Of a stretch of 64,000 nucleotides of DNA, positions 29,744 through 38,034 are shown one piece after another. This stretch comes from Nitrosospira sp. Nsp2 (GTDB taxonomy: Bacteria > Pseudomonadota > Gammaproteobacteria > Burkholderiales > Nitrosomonadaceae): NCBI RefSeq assembly GCF_003050965.1, contig NZ_QAOU01000001.1:310001-374000 (forward strand), in the 5' to 3' direction. Numbering within the stretch: position 1 is the stretch's first letter; each line of letters opens with the position of its first letter. Under the pieces are notes generated by a model that saw only the letters and a program-made list of their open reading frames with translations, ran no database searches and was not told the origin of the DNA. Both the position numbers and the translations under genes were made by a program.

Positions 29744-30006
29744 GACTTTACCAAGCGTTTTTTCCGGAAGTAGCGCACAAATCGCTGCCAGCGGCCGACC
29801 GTTTCAGTAGAGTTGTTCAGTGTACGGTCCAGCTGGTCGCGAGCTGTACTCAGCTTTACCTGCTCGTGAATCTGGCGCAGGGTCAAACCGCCAGGCCCTT
29901 TTAATTTGTCAGGATCGGGTTCTTCCATGGCCGTGGTTGATGAGGCTAGATAGTGGACCAAGTGAGATATGTTAAACTTCGAGGCTTGTTTTTGCGAGAA
30001 CAACAA
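29740..30006 (-). CDS. Small uncharacterised protein, coupled to the oxidoreductase
   Basis: I do not recognise this 88-residue protein. The C-terminal half is charged and helical ([23 protein letters not shown], then a basic [14 protein letters not shown]), with no membrane segment or metal motif. The stop overlaps the oxidoreductase start by 4 bp, a good sign it is translated. The ATG at 30006 is only 2 bp from the divergent aroC start. An internal ATG at 29928 (MEEPDPDKL) would leave room for promoters and is just as likely. Confidence 0.55.
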   Translation of the reverse strand: MLFSQKQASKFNISHLVHYLASSTTAMEEPDPDKLKGPGGLTLRQIHEQVKLSTARDQLDRTLNNSTETVGRWQRFVRYFRKKRLVKS

Positions 30007-30008
30007 AA

Positions 30009-31184
30009 ATGTCCGGCAATACTTTCGGCAAGATTTTTTGCGTCACGTCTTTTGGGGAATCCCACGGCCCGGCTATCGGCTGTGTCGTGGATGGCTGTCC
30101 TCCGGGGCTGGAATTATCCGCTGAAGATATCCAGCGCGATCTGGATCGCCGCAAGCCGGGTACTTCCCGGCACGTGACCCAGCGGCGGGAGTCCGATACC
30201 GTGGAAATTCTTTCGGGAGTGTTTGAGGGAAAGACTACGGGAACACCCATTGCGCTACTGATTCGTAATGAAGATCAGCGCAGCAAGGATTACAGCAAAA
30301 TCATGGACACTTTTCGGCCCGGACACGCCGATTATGTCTACTGGCAAAAATATGGAATACGTGATTACCGGGGCGGTGGCCGCTCTTCCGCGCGTGAAAC
30401 CGCCGTACGCGTAGCGGCTGCCGCCATTGCCCGAAAATGGCTGCGTGAGAAATATGGTTTGGAAATACGCGGCTTCATGGCCCAACTCGGGCCGGTGCAA
30501 GTTCCGTTCAAACAGTGGGACGCCGTTGATCAGAATCCGTTTTTTGCCGCTGACCCCGATCTGGTCCCGAATCTCGAAGCATTCATGGATTCGCTGCGTA
30601 AATCCGGCGACTCGGTCGGCGCGAGAATCTGCGTGGTGGCCGAAGGCGTGCCGGTTGGGTGGGGTGAGCCAGTATATGATCGGCTGGATGCGGAAATTGC
30701 CTATGCGATGATGAGCATCAATGCGGTCAAGGGCGTAGAAATAGGCGCAGGGTTCTCTGCGGTGGCTCAGAGAGGTACGGAGCATTCAGACGAGATGACG
30801 CCGGAGGGATTCCTTAGCAACAACGCGGGCGGCATATTGGGCGGTATTTCAACCGGTCAGGATATCGTCGTGAATATTGCCATCAAGCCGACTTCCAGCA
30901 TCCGTCTCGGGAGACGCTCAATAGATAAGACTGGTCAGCCGGTGATAGTGAAGACCCACGGCAGACACGACCCTTGCGTGGGCATCCGCGCTACCCCGAT
31001 CGCCGAAGCGATGCTGGCGATGGTGCTGATGGATCATGCACTGCGCCATCGTGCACAAAATGCCGACGTCGTGTGTTCCACGCCAAAAATTTCCGGAAGA
31101 AGCGTTCAGCACGATGTTTCGGCTTTGCATGGCAAGGTAGAACCAGGCAACGCGGTGGACGATACCGATCCTGATGAGCCGTGA
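30009..31184 (+). CDS. aroC: Chorismate synthase
   Basis: Converts EPSP to chorismate with reduced FMN, the last step of the shikimate pathway. It has all three family signatures: [39 protein letters not shown] and [11 protein letters not shown] with its following [10 protein letters not shown]. At 391 residues it has a C-terminal tail about 30 residues beyond the usual 360. It is separated from the divergent small gene by 2 bp if that gene starts at its outer ATG. Confidence 0.97.
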   Translation: MSGNTFGKIFCVTSFGESHGPAIGCVVDGCPPGLELSAEDIQRDLDRRKPGTSRHVTQRRESDTVEILSGVFEGKTTGTPIALLIRNEDQRSKDYSKIMDTFRPGHADYVYWQKYGIRDYRGGGRSSARETAVRVAAAAIARKWLREKYGLEIRGFMAQLGPVQVPFKQWDAVDQNPFFAADPDLVPNLEAFMDSLRKSGDSVGARICVVAEGVPVGWGEPVYDRLDAEIAYAMMSINAVKGVEIGAGFSAVAQRGTEHSDEMTPEGFLSNNAGGILGGISTGQDIVVNIAIKPTSSIRLGRRSIDKTGQPVIVKTHGRHDPCVGIRATPIAEAMLAMVLMDHALRHRAQNADVVCSTPKISGRSVQHDVSALHGKVEPGNAVDDTDPDEP

Positions 31185-31281
31185 ACCTTACGTTCACGCA
31201 TAGCCGGCCGACACCGAACTATGCCTGAGATGCGTGCTCCAATAAAGACTCTCGCCCCCGGCCACAGGTAACTGTGAGGTT

Positions 31282-33924
31282 TTAAGTCTCCAAGAAGTCT
31301 TTGAACGGGGACTCATGGGCTGGGGCGGGCGTCCCGATCAGAAAACCTTGAGCATAGTCGATTTCCATTTTCTCAAGCACTGCAAGAGTCGCTGCCGTCT
31401 CTACGAACTCTGCCGTCGTTTTCTTCCCGAATCCCCTCGCCACCTCACATAACGCTTTGACCAGGATCTGGTCATCGGGGCTCTCGGCCAGGTTTCTGAT
31501 AAAGGAACCGTCTATCTTTACCACGTCGATTGGCAGTTGTCGTATGTAATAGAACGACGAAAAACCCACTCCAAAATCATCCAGCGTGAAACTGCAACCG
31601 AGCATTTTGATCGTTTCCATCAACGTGCGGGCAGCGGATAGATCTTCCAGCGCCGCCGTCTCGGTAATCTCGAACATGAAGCTGGAAGGATCCGCGTCAT
31701 ATCGAGCGAACGTTTCCTTCAGGATCGGTAACAGTTCGGGATCATGAAATGCATGAGCGGATAAGTTTATGGAGAAACGAATGGAATGACCCCGGCGTCT
31801 GATTTCCGCGGATTTCGCGATGGCTTTCCTCAACACCATATGATCAATGGCGTGAATAAGACCGGTCTGCTCTGCAGCGGGTATAAAAAAGTGAGGAACC
31901 AGTATTGTTCCATCATCGTCCAGCATACGCAGCAACACTTCGTAATGATCGATAGTTTTGTCCGCGATATGCATGATGGGTTGGTAATAGAACAGGAACC
32001 GGTCGTGCAGAAGGGCATGCTCGATCTTTTCTTTCCAATAAACCAGGGTGTGCATGCGTTCCCTGGTTTTCTCCTCATCGGAAAACAGATGCCAGCTGCC
32101 ACGCCCGGCTTCCTTTGCCTGATACATGGCCAGATCTGCTGCGGCCAAGAGATCATGAACATTGTTTCCATGCTCGGGGAAAAGTGCGATGCCAACGCTG
32201 GCCGAAGCGGTATGAGTTCGCCCGTTCACCATGATCCTTCCCTGGTTCAGGCAGGCAAGCGCGTTTTTTGCTACTTCTATCGCTCCCTCCGTGGTGGTCT
32301 GGGGCAGGATTACCGCAAATTCATCGCCTCCCAGCCGCCCAAGTATGTCCACGCTGCGAATACTGCCCAACAGCATACGGGCAACCATCTTCAGGAGGGC
32401 GTCGCCGGCCTGATGGCCGCTGGTATCGTTGATGTATTTGAACTGGTCCAGATCGAAGAATAGCAATGCGCCCGAATGTTTATAGCGCGCGGCCAGATTC
32501 AGCATCTGTTCCAGCTCTTCCTGAAAGCGGCGCCGATTGAACAAATCGGTTAACGGATCGTGATCGGCGAGCCAGGCCAGCCTTCCTTGCGTACGCTTGT
32601 GTTCGGTCATATCCAGACCGACTGATAACAGCGCGGGGTCATCAGCAGCATGTCTGGTCAGCCGGGAATGCAGCCACAGGATGTGCCGGAGCGACGCATC
32701 CTTGCACAAAATATTGGCTTCATGGCGCAATTGGTCGCGCCGCGCGGAACGCACCTCCTCAAGACGCGCAGGCAGGTCTTGCGAGTCTCCGTCCAGGGCC
32801 AGCATATCGATGAATGGCTTTCCCTGAAGTTCGCCTTCCGAAAACTGGATAAGCATTTCTCCATGGGCATTCAACGTGAGAATCTGTCCATTAGCGTTTT
32901 GAGTCATTACGATTACCTGCGCAATATCGAGCAAATTCGTAATGAAATCCCTTTCTTTGCTCAATTCATCCATTTTCCGCGCCAGAATACGGGTCCGGTC
33001 GGCGACCTGCTCTTCAAGTTTTTCAAGCTGATGAGAAAGCGCGACCGCGGTTTCGTCGAGCATGTCGATTTCATCCTTCAGCCATTGTTTCTGGCCTGCG
33101 TAACGCAGTGAGGCGCGGAAGTCCTGGAAGCTGCTTCGGGCTAGCAGCGGCAGCGTGAATACGATGTGTTTGAGCCGCGACAGGGGCTTCGTGAGGATGA
33201 CAAACAGCAGGATCTCGGACAGCACGAGCCCCACGATGCCCACGATAATGTTCTGCTGCGTCGAATTCTGGATGGTGCGAACAGTGGAAGTGGTATCGGT
33301 GATAACGATCAACTGAGCCTTATCCGAGGGATTTATCCTATCCAGAGAGAGCAGTTGCAGGTGCTGGTAGCGATTGCCCCAGAACCCCTGTACGCCATTT
33401 TCAAGGCTACTGAAATCCGGATATTGCTCCGCGACCGTATTGAGAATCAGCTTATTTTTTTCGCTGCTGGTGAGTGCGGCTACGCGCACCTTCCATTTTG
33501 AAATTCTCGAATCGTGACTGCTGGATGAATCGCCCGATTCTTTGATCAGCAGACCGATATCGGCCCCCGAAATATTCTTGAAGCCCAAAATCGCATCCAC
33601 GAGTGGAGTGCCGATCACCACGACGCCGACTTTGTTGCCTTCAACCAGCAGGGGTGCTACCGCGAATTGAGTGCAGTTTTTCTTGCAACGCAGCGGGTTG
33701 ATCGGCTGTTCTCGCGAATTGACCTCGCGAACCCAGTCCAACATCAAGCCTTCTTGAGTATCCTTTTCGAAACTACCCCAGCTAGCCAGCAGCTGATGCG
33801 AATTATCATAAAAACGCATTAGTTCTATGCCCTCGCTAAGCTGCAGCAATGCCCAATACGGGTCGAACGTTTCAGTAATGCTTGTTCCGTTGCCCTCAAG
33901 CAGATCCGCACTCATCCCTTCCAT
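31282..33924 (-). CDS. PAS-GGDEF-EAL protein, main part after an in-frame stop
   Basis: An 880-residue frame that is the body of a membrane c-di-GMP enzyme. It has a periplasmic sensor region (about residues 1-220), a membrane helix (about 225-246), a coiled coil (295-325), a PAS domain (about 328-445), a GGDEF domain with intact GGDEF at 532-536, and an EAL domain. The EAL motif reads EVL (662-664) and the loop reads DDFGVGFSS, both acceptable for an active phosphodiesterase. The first membrane helix is encoded upstream, in the same frame, behind a TAA at 33937-33939. Restart at the ATG at 33924 would give a protein lacking its N-terminal anchor. Either a recent nonsense mutation, a sequencing error or read-through. 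Confidence 0.8.
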   Translation of the reverse strand: MEGMSADLLEGNGTSITETFDPYWALLQLSEGIELMRFYDNSHQLLASWGSFEKDTQEGLMLDWVREVNSREQPINPLRCKKNCTQFAVAPLLVEGNKVGVVVIGTPLVDAILGFKNISGADIGLLIKESGDSSSSHDSRISKWKVRVAALTSSEKNKLILNTVAEQYPDFSSLENGVQGFWGNRYQHLQLLSLDRINPSDKAQLIVITDTTSTVRTIQNSTQQNIIVGIVGLVLSEILLFVILTKPLSRLKHIVFTLPLLARSSFQDFRASLRYAGQKQWLKDEIDMLDETAVALSHQLEKLEEQVADRTRILARKMDELSKERDFITNLLDIAQVIVMTQNANGQILTLNAHGEMLIQFSEGELQGKPFIDMLALDGDSQDLPARLEEVRSARRDQLRHEANILCKDASLRHILWLHSRLTRHAADDPALLSVGLDMTEHKRTQGRLAWLADHDPLTDLFNRRRFQEELEQMLNLAARYKHSGALLFFDLDQFKYINDTSGHQAGDALLKMVARMLLGSIRSVDILGRLGGDEFAVILPQTTTEGAIEVAKNALACLNQGRIMVNGRTHTASASVGIALFPEHGNNVHDLLAAADLAMYQAKEAGRGSWHLFSDEEKTRERMHTLVYWKEKIEHALLHDRFLFYYQPIMHIADKTIDHYEVLLRMLDDDGTILVPHFFIPAAEQTGLIHAIDHMVLRKAIAKSAEIRRRGHSIRFSINLSAHAFHDPELLPILKETFARYDADPSSFMFEITETAALEDLSAARTLMETIKMLGCSFTLDDFGVGFSSFYYIRQLPIDVVKIDGSFIRNLAESPDDQILVKALCEVARGFGKKTTAEFVETAATLAVLEKMEIDYAQGFLIGTPAPAHESPFKDFLET

Positions 33925-33936
33925 AAAAGGAACCAG

Positions 33937-34197
33937 TTATGCCAGTTGATGCAGATTTCTGGCGACCTGATCTATGAGGCCTTCGACTTCGCTCGCATAA
34001 CGCTGATGTTGTGCGTCTCTCTGGCTTTCAAAATCATCCATCAAGCTCAGGTAGGTAATGCCCGTGAATGAAACGACGATGGCGATCAGGATCAGGCTGG
34101 TTAGCAACAGCACCTTCCATTTCAGGCCCAGAAAGCGGCGGCCAAGACCAACGGTGCCGTCCAGCTGAACCAAGCCTTTGTTGAGATTCTGTCGCAT
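33937..34197 (-). pseudogene. N-terminal fragment of the PAS-GGDEF-EAL sensor
   Basis: Encodes the cytoplasmic leader, first membrane helix (LLTSLILIAIVVSFTGITYL) and start of the periplasmic sensor region of the protein at 31282-33924. It ends at TAA (33937-33939), after which the same frame continues without a shift into the sensor domain. Together the two parts make 972 codons including both stops, a normal architecture for this class. The start at 34197 was chosen over the ATG at 34245 because it clears the stop of the upstream barrel gene (34206). Confidence 0.7.
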
Positions 34198-34205
34198 CCT
34201 GCTCG

Positions 34206-35567
34206 CTAGAACCGGTAGGAACCGAGAATTGAGAAGAGGTCCCACTCTTGCTGTTGTACTGGAGGACTCGGGCGAAATTGACTATTATCGATAGCCGAGA
34301 GCCAGCCCGTACCGTCGACCCGGTGATATTCCGCCCGCAGCATGAACTGTGGGGTAATATTCCAGCGCAGGCCCACGGTTATATCCTTGGCAAAGCGGGT
34401 CTTAGCCGTCGCCGGATTTTTACGGTCGATCGCCCATTGTTTTCCGCTACGGTCGTTCCAGTCTGCATAATAAACATCGTAACGAGCGAAAGCTTCCCAC
34501 GCGGGGGTAAAGCGATAGACCCCCTGAAAATAGTAGCTCTCCCCGGTTACATCCAGAGTATTCAGAGTCGCGCCCAACTTGTACGTGCTACTTTGGAAAT
34601 TCGTGTATTCAAGATGGCGGATCGCATATTCAGAGGTGAGGCTCCACCGCTCCGCGTTATATTGGGCGGAGAAGATCAGCGGGGTGAATTGAAAGGAGCC
34701 AGGGCCAAACTCCGGAGCCGCAGGTGCGAGACCTAGGGCGGGACTATAATCTATGTTCAACTGGGATGCGCTGAACGCAAGGCGGACTCTTCCCTCGTCA
34801 AGTTCGTACATTACCCTGCTGGTGAACAGCACGTTGGGCGTGAAGTGCCCTGGCCTGTCAGCCCCCGCTTCAGTGAGCAAGGCCACTTCGGTTTCTGAGC
34901 CGCGGACCAGCGGGCGCACGACCCCGGCCTGGAACGAGATGTCTCCCAAATCGGAACGATATTCTCCGTACAGGTGCACGCCATCCGCGGCAAGCGCAAG
35001 CTTGCGAGTGCGATCGAAGTAGATGGACTGGGGCAAAAGAATGCTTGGGCGGGTAAATGCGACGTCGCGGGTATCATTATATAAGCCAAGAGGAGTCTTC
35101 ATTCTGCCCAGACGTATTCCCAATTTACTGGTTTCGCCCGTGAAATACGTATAGTCAATGAACCCGTAGTCCAGCCGAATGTTGCCGGGACTGCCTTCTC
35201 CAGCCGTGCGAGACATCATCTGCGCTGAAAATTGCAGATTGGTCAGCGGCCGCATGGAAGCATTCAGGCCCAGTTCCCGGAAGTCGAAGCTGCCGCTATC
35301 GGATGAGCTTTTTCCAAACACATTATTGTTGCCTGAACTCATTAGCCACCCCTGGCTTGCAAAGCCATGTATTTGCAGGTTGTGAGGCAGCTTTGGCATC
35401 TCGGGCAGCTTGGGCAGCTTTATTTCTGATAGCTTCGGCAGTTCAGGCAGCTTGTCAGCTTGGGCAGGGCACCCCCATAGTAAGGCCGACGAGACTATCA
35501 ATTTGATAGCCCCTGTCACGTGGTGGCGAATGGGGTTATTTGATCTGGAGTACATTGACTCTACCAT
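34206..35567 (-). CDS. Porin-like outer membrane beta-barrel protein
   Basis: A 453-residue exported protein. After a signal peptide it has a Pro/Lys/Leu-rich segment of repeated LPKLPE-type units (about residues 38-62). A beta-barrel follows, rich in alternating hydrophobic strands and Tyr/Arg turns (LNASMRPLTNLQFSAQM, LGIRLGRMKTPLGLYNDTRDVAFTRPS), and ends in the C-terminal aromatic ILGSYRF typical of outer membrane proteins. The R-x-G-R-x-K-T-P-L-G motif resembles phosphate/anion porins and DcaP-type proteins. The start overlaps the upstream PstS-like gene by about 30 bp and the stop abuts the c-di-GMP sensor gene, so the three form one operon. Confidence 0.8.
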   Translation of the reverse strand: MVESMYSRSNNPIRHHVTGAIKLIVSSALLWGCPAQADKLPELPKLSEIKLPKLPEMPKLPHNLQIHGFASQGWLMSSGNNNVFGKSSSDSGSFDFRELGLNASMRPLTNLQFSAQMMSRTAGEGSPGNIRLDYGFIDYTYFTGETSKLGIRLGRMKTPLGLYNDTRDVAFTRPSILLPQSIYFDRTRKLALAADGVHLYGEYRSDLGDISFQAGVVRPLVRGSETEVALLTEAGADRPGHFTPNVLFTSRVMYELDEGRVRLAFSASQLNIDYSPALGLAPAAPEFGPGSFQFTPLIFSAQYNAERWSLTSEYAIRHLEYTNFQSSTYKLGATLNTLDVTGESYYFQGVYRFTPAWEAFARYDVYYADWNDRSGKQWAIDRKNPATAKTRFAKDITVGLRWNITPQFMLRAEYHRVDGTGWLSAIDNSQFRPSPPVQQQEWDLFSILGSYRF

Positions 35568-35985
35568 CCATCCTGGATTTAGTTAAATAACCGATCGCTC
35601 CAGGCGTACTCGCCACCTTGGCTAGCATTTCTTCTGGTGAATGAACTGTCTCGGGCGCTTGGCCCGTGCCGGAAAATACCAATCGATCCCATGCCGAGCG
35701 AAGCTGATAGGGAAAAACGTTCAGCTTTTCCTTCGAAAATGCCGCGTGAAGTGGAGCATCATCAGGCATCACAAATACTCTTATCGCAGTGCCGTCCGGC
35801 CAGGTATGAAGCCGCATCCCAAAGATAGCGCGCAGGGAAGTCTTGGGCAGCGTTTTCTCACTTACGGTAGCGTTGGTTATTACTTCGTAAGATTCCGTGG
35901 CGTTGGCAAAGCCTGCCCCGAATAGTGAGGCACCCAGCAGGTATGCAAACAGGACAACACGCGCCACGTTTATTTTAATTATCAC
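35536..35985 (-). CDS. Small PstS-like periplasmic binding protein
   Basis: A 149-residue protein with a signal peptide (about residues 1-29). The mature part (LPKTSLRAIFGMRLHTWPDGTAIRVFVMPDDAPLH, then TPGAIGYLTKSRM) matches the short half-size relatives of PstS phosphate-binding proteins. At this length it has only one lobe's worth of the usual two-lobe fold, so it may bind a ligand differently or act as an adaptor. It is the first gene of an operon with a porin-like protein and a membrane c-di-GMP enzyme, which suggests a sensing role. Confidence 0.75.
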   Translation of the reverse strand: MIIKINVARVVLFAYLLGASLFGAGFANATESYEVITNATVSEKTLPKTSLRAIFGMRLHTWPDGTAIRVFVMPDDAPLHAAFSKEKLNVFPYQLRSAWDRLVFSGTGQAPETVHSPEEMLAKVASTPGAIGYLTKSRMDGRVNVLQIK

Positions 35986-36032
35986 GATCGATAGTCATGC
36001 GGGGTAACCACTAAGCCTGGGATGGGGCAGAA

Positions 36033-36062
36033 TGGCGGATAAGATGCTGGCGGATAAGATGC
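36033..36062. repeat. Two tandem copies of a 15-bp repeat
   Basis: TGGCGGATAAGATGC occurs twice in direct succession in the 137 bp between the PstS-like gene and the acyltransferase gene. Both copies are perfect. Confidence 0.9.
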
Positions 36063-36122
36063 TGACAGGCGTGGATCGTCAAATGGAATGGGCAGCGCAT
36101 CGGTCGGCGCAGCGCTTTCATT

Positions 36123-36908
36123 TCAGTGATTTGAAAGGACGGGGATAGCGGATGCCGGACCTGGCGCCGCTGGGTCACCCATAGGTCTGACTCTGCCGTA
36201 ATCGGTAAGCAGCTCCCAGATTTGTTTGTGGGTTTCGTACATTCGATCAAGCATGCTCATCACGTCTACATGATAGGGGCGGCGCTGTCCGTGATGCTCC
36301 GTTATAGGCCCGATAGGGTCGTGTTGAAGTCCATAGAGACCTAATAACCTATTCAATGCTGGGTCCATAATCGAAACCCAATGGGTAACATTGTGTTCAG
36401 CAGACATACTTATGAGGCCAACCACAAGCGCCAGCATGGGATGGGGGAAACGCCGGAGTTTCCTGATGCCGCTTTCTTCAACAACGATTTTACGTTCAAA
36501 ATTTCCGTTGTCTTCCCGCCGCTGACGGAACCGGCGCATGATTAGTAAGCGTGATACTTCAGCTGTATGCTGTCGAGGTAAGGTGCTGAGATCAAAAAGT
36601 AGCGGATCAAGCTGGGTATGCAGTTCGAGTGGCAATAATTTTTTTGGATGAGCCGGATCTGAAAGTATCAGTCGTGCTGTACCTACAAAACCGCCAGAGG
36701 GGCGGTGCAGAAGAAGCACATGAGATGAATGGTCGTCATAAATATCGCGTTCGCACTGGTCCGGATAGCGCGAGGCGTCGAATCCTGGCACACGCTGCTC
36801 GAGACATAACACCTGATATCGCAAACGGAATACTTCATGCTGCAATTCCTTGCTATTGGCAGGGATCACTTCGAAGTATTCATGAAAGGCAGCCACAATG
36901 TCATTCAT
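36123..36908 (-). CDS. PEP-CTERM/exosortase system-associated acyltransferase
   Basis: A 261-residue GNAT-like protein whose opening (FEVIPANSKELQHEVFRLRYQVLCLEQ) and later blocks (SHVLLLHRPSGGFVGTARLIL, EVSRLLIMRRFR, HWVSIMDPALNRLLGLYG) match the autoinducer-synthase-like acyltransferase family found with exosortase systems (TIGR03694 type). The family is related to N-acyl amino acid synthases and its substrate is not settled. No exosortase gene is in the window, so the gene is isolated from its system. The dead PEP-CTERM gene at 6632 supports the presence of the system in this genome. Confidence 0.85.
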   Translation of the reverse strand: MNDIVAAFHEYFEVIPANSKELQHEVFRLRYQVLCLEQRVPGFDASRYPDQCERDIYDDHSSHVLLLHRPSGGFVGTARLILSDPAHPKKLLPLELHTQLDPLLFDLSTLPRQHTAEVSRLLIMRRFRQRREDNGNFERKIVVEESGIRKLRRFPHPMLALVVGLISMSAEHNVTHWVSIMDPALNRLLGLYGLQHDPIGPITEHHGQRRPYHVDVMSMLDRMYETHKQIWELLTDYGRVRPMGDPAAPGPASAIPVLSNH

Positions 36909-37869
36909 TTGGATGAGCTAAAATAACTTTAATTGAAATTAAGAAATTTTGAAATCGCTTCCTTTAAAACCGTACTGAATTCAGGCCGTCTGATCCATTC
37001 CGGTAGATTTTCTTCTGAGGGTAGCGATTGTGATTGTTTAATGGGAAGCTTACAGCGGCGGATTTATTAACCGGCCATAGACGGACGCACAACCGCCGGG
37101 CAGGGAAACAATTTCGCTTATCCAAGAGTGTGGAAGCAGCAGGTTTATCGCATTACTCCTTTATAAAGAACGTGAAAAATTCTCTCTGCCGTTACTATTG
37201 CAACCAAAAACTATCGTATAGGTTGAGGCTTTAACGGCAGTAATTTGCCGCGCTTTATTTTCACTATGACCTTCTGAAAAGACGTTGCCTTCCTTAAGTA
37301 TAAAAAGACTGTCAGCATGTTTCGCAGCTCAAACCCAAGCTTGCCGGGAAAGGGAAATTACCCACGTTCGAAATTTTAAAATTCTTATTTCGGCTCAGAA
37401 TCTACGTCGCCACGAGGCGAAAAAAATTAATATTTCATTTCCTGTGTGAGGGCGCATACACGTAGCGCCGTTTCAACCGCAATATCGTTGATTTACGTGA
37501 AAGAGTGCGTTATAAGACAACGGATTGGGTTTTACGAATAGCTGTAAGATTTTACAGCTAGCTATTACACGAGCGACCGCGAGTGGTAACTGTGGCTGAT
37601 TCAGGAGATTAATCCTTCTTTTTGGCGTCGTTTCCCCTGAGAGCAGCCTTTTGAACTGAATGACAACGATGCATTCGTGTCCGCGCGTGTGCGGTCTCGG
37701 CAGCTTTTTGAAATACAACTCGCGTCGCCTTTAGTGTTTCGAACGGGAACGCCCGTGCCGGCTGCTATAATCCGGTTGTTAGATTGGTGCGCGCGGTCCA
37801 ACTGCCGAAAACTGTGCAGATTTAATTAACCAGAATGATGGACGCTGCGATTTGACGGGAAATAACGAA
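36909..37869. other. Gene-poor region, nothing supported
   Basis: About 960 bp, AT-rich in its centre. Frames of 66-81 codons exist on both strands but none shows a ribosome binding site plus a recognisable product. It may hold the promoter of the acyltransferase gene. Confidence 0.4.
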
Positions 37870-37956
37870 TGGTGCCCAGAAGAGGACTCGAACCTCCACA
37901 GTGTTGCCACCGCTAGGACCTGAACCTAGTGCGTCTACCAATTCCGCCATCTGGGC
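37870..37956 (-). tRNA. tRNA-Leu (anticodon CAG)
   Basis: An 87-base class II tRNA on the minus strand. The acceptor stem is GCCCAGA paired with TCTGGGC, with encoded CCA at the 3' end. The anticodon arm reads CTAGG-TTCAGGT-CCTAG, giving anticodon CAG. It has a long variable arm and a GTTCGAGTC T-loop. Confidence 0.97.
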
Positions 37957-38006
37957 AATGCTTCCACCTGTCCGGCTAGAGGGACAGAGGCACGGACAGA
38001 CGCGCA

Positions 38007-38034
38007 ATTTTATAGGAAACCATTGCTTTGTCAA
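38007..38034 (-). promoter_or_regulatory. Sigma-70 promoter of tRNA-Leu
   Basis: On the minus strand, a consensus -35 TTGACA (38034-38029) and a -10 TAAAAT (38012-38007) are 16 bases apart, placing transcription start near 38000, about 44 bases before the tRNA. The -35 box overlaps the TTG start codon of the divergent rnr gene. Confidence 0.7.

Noticed and set aside
31190..31240. A 7-bp inverted repeat after aroC as a terminator
   Set aside because: The arms are short, the spacer is about 26 bases and no T-run follows.
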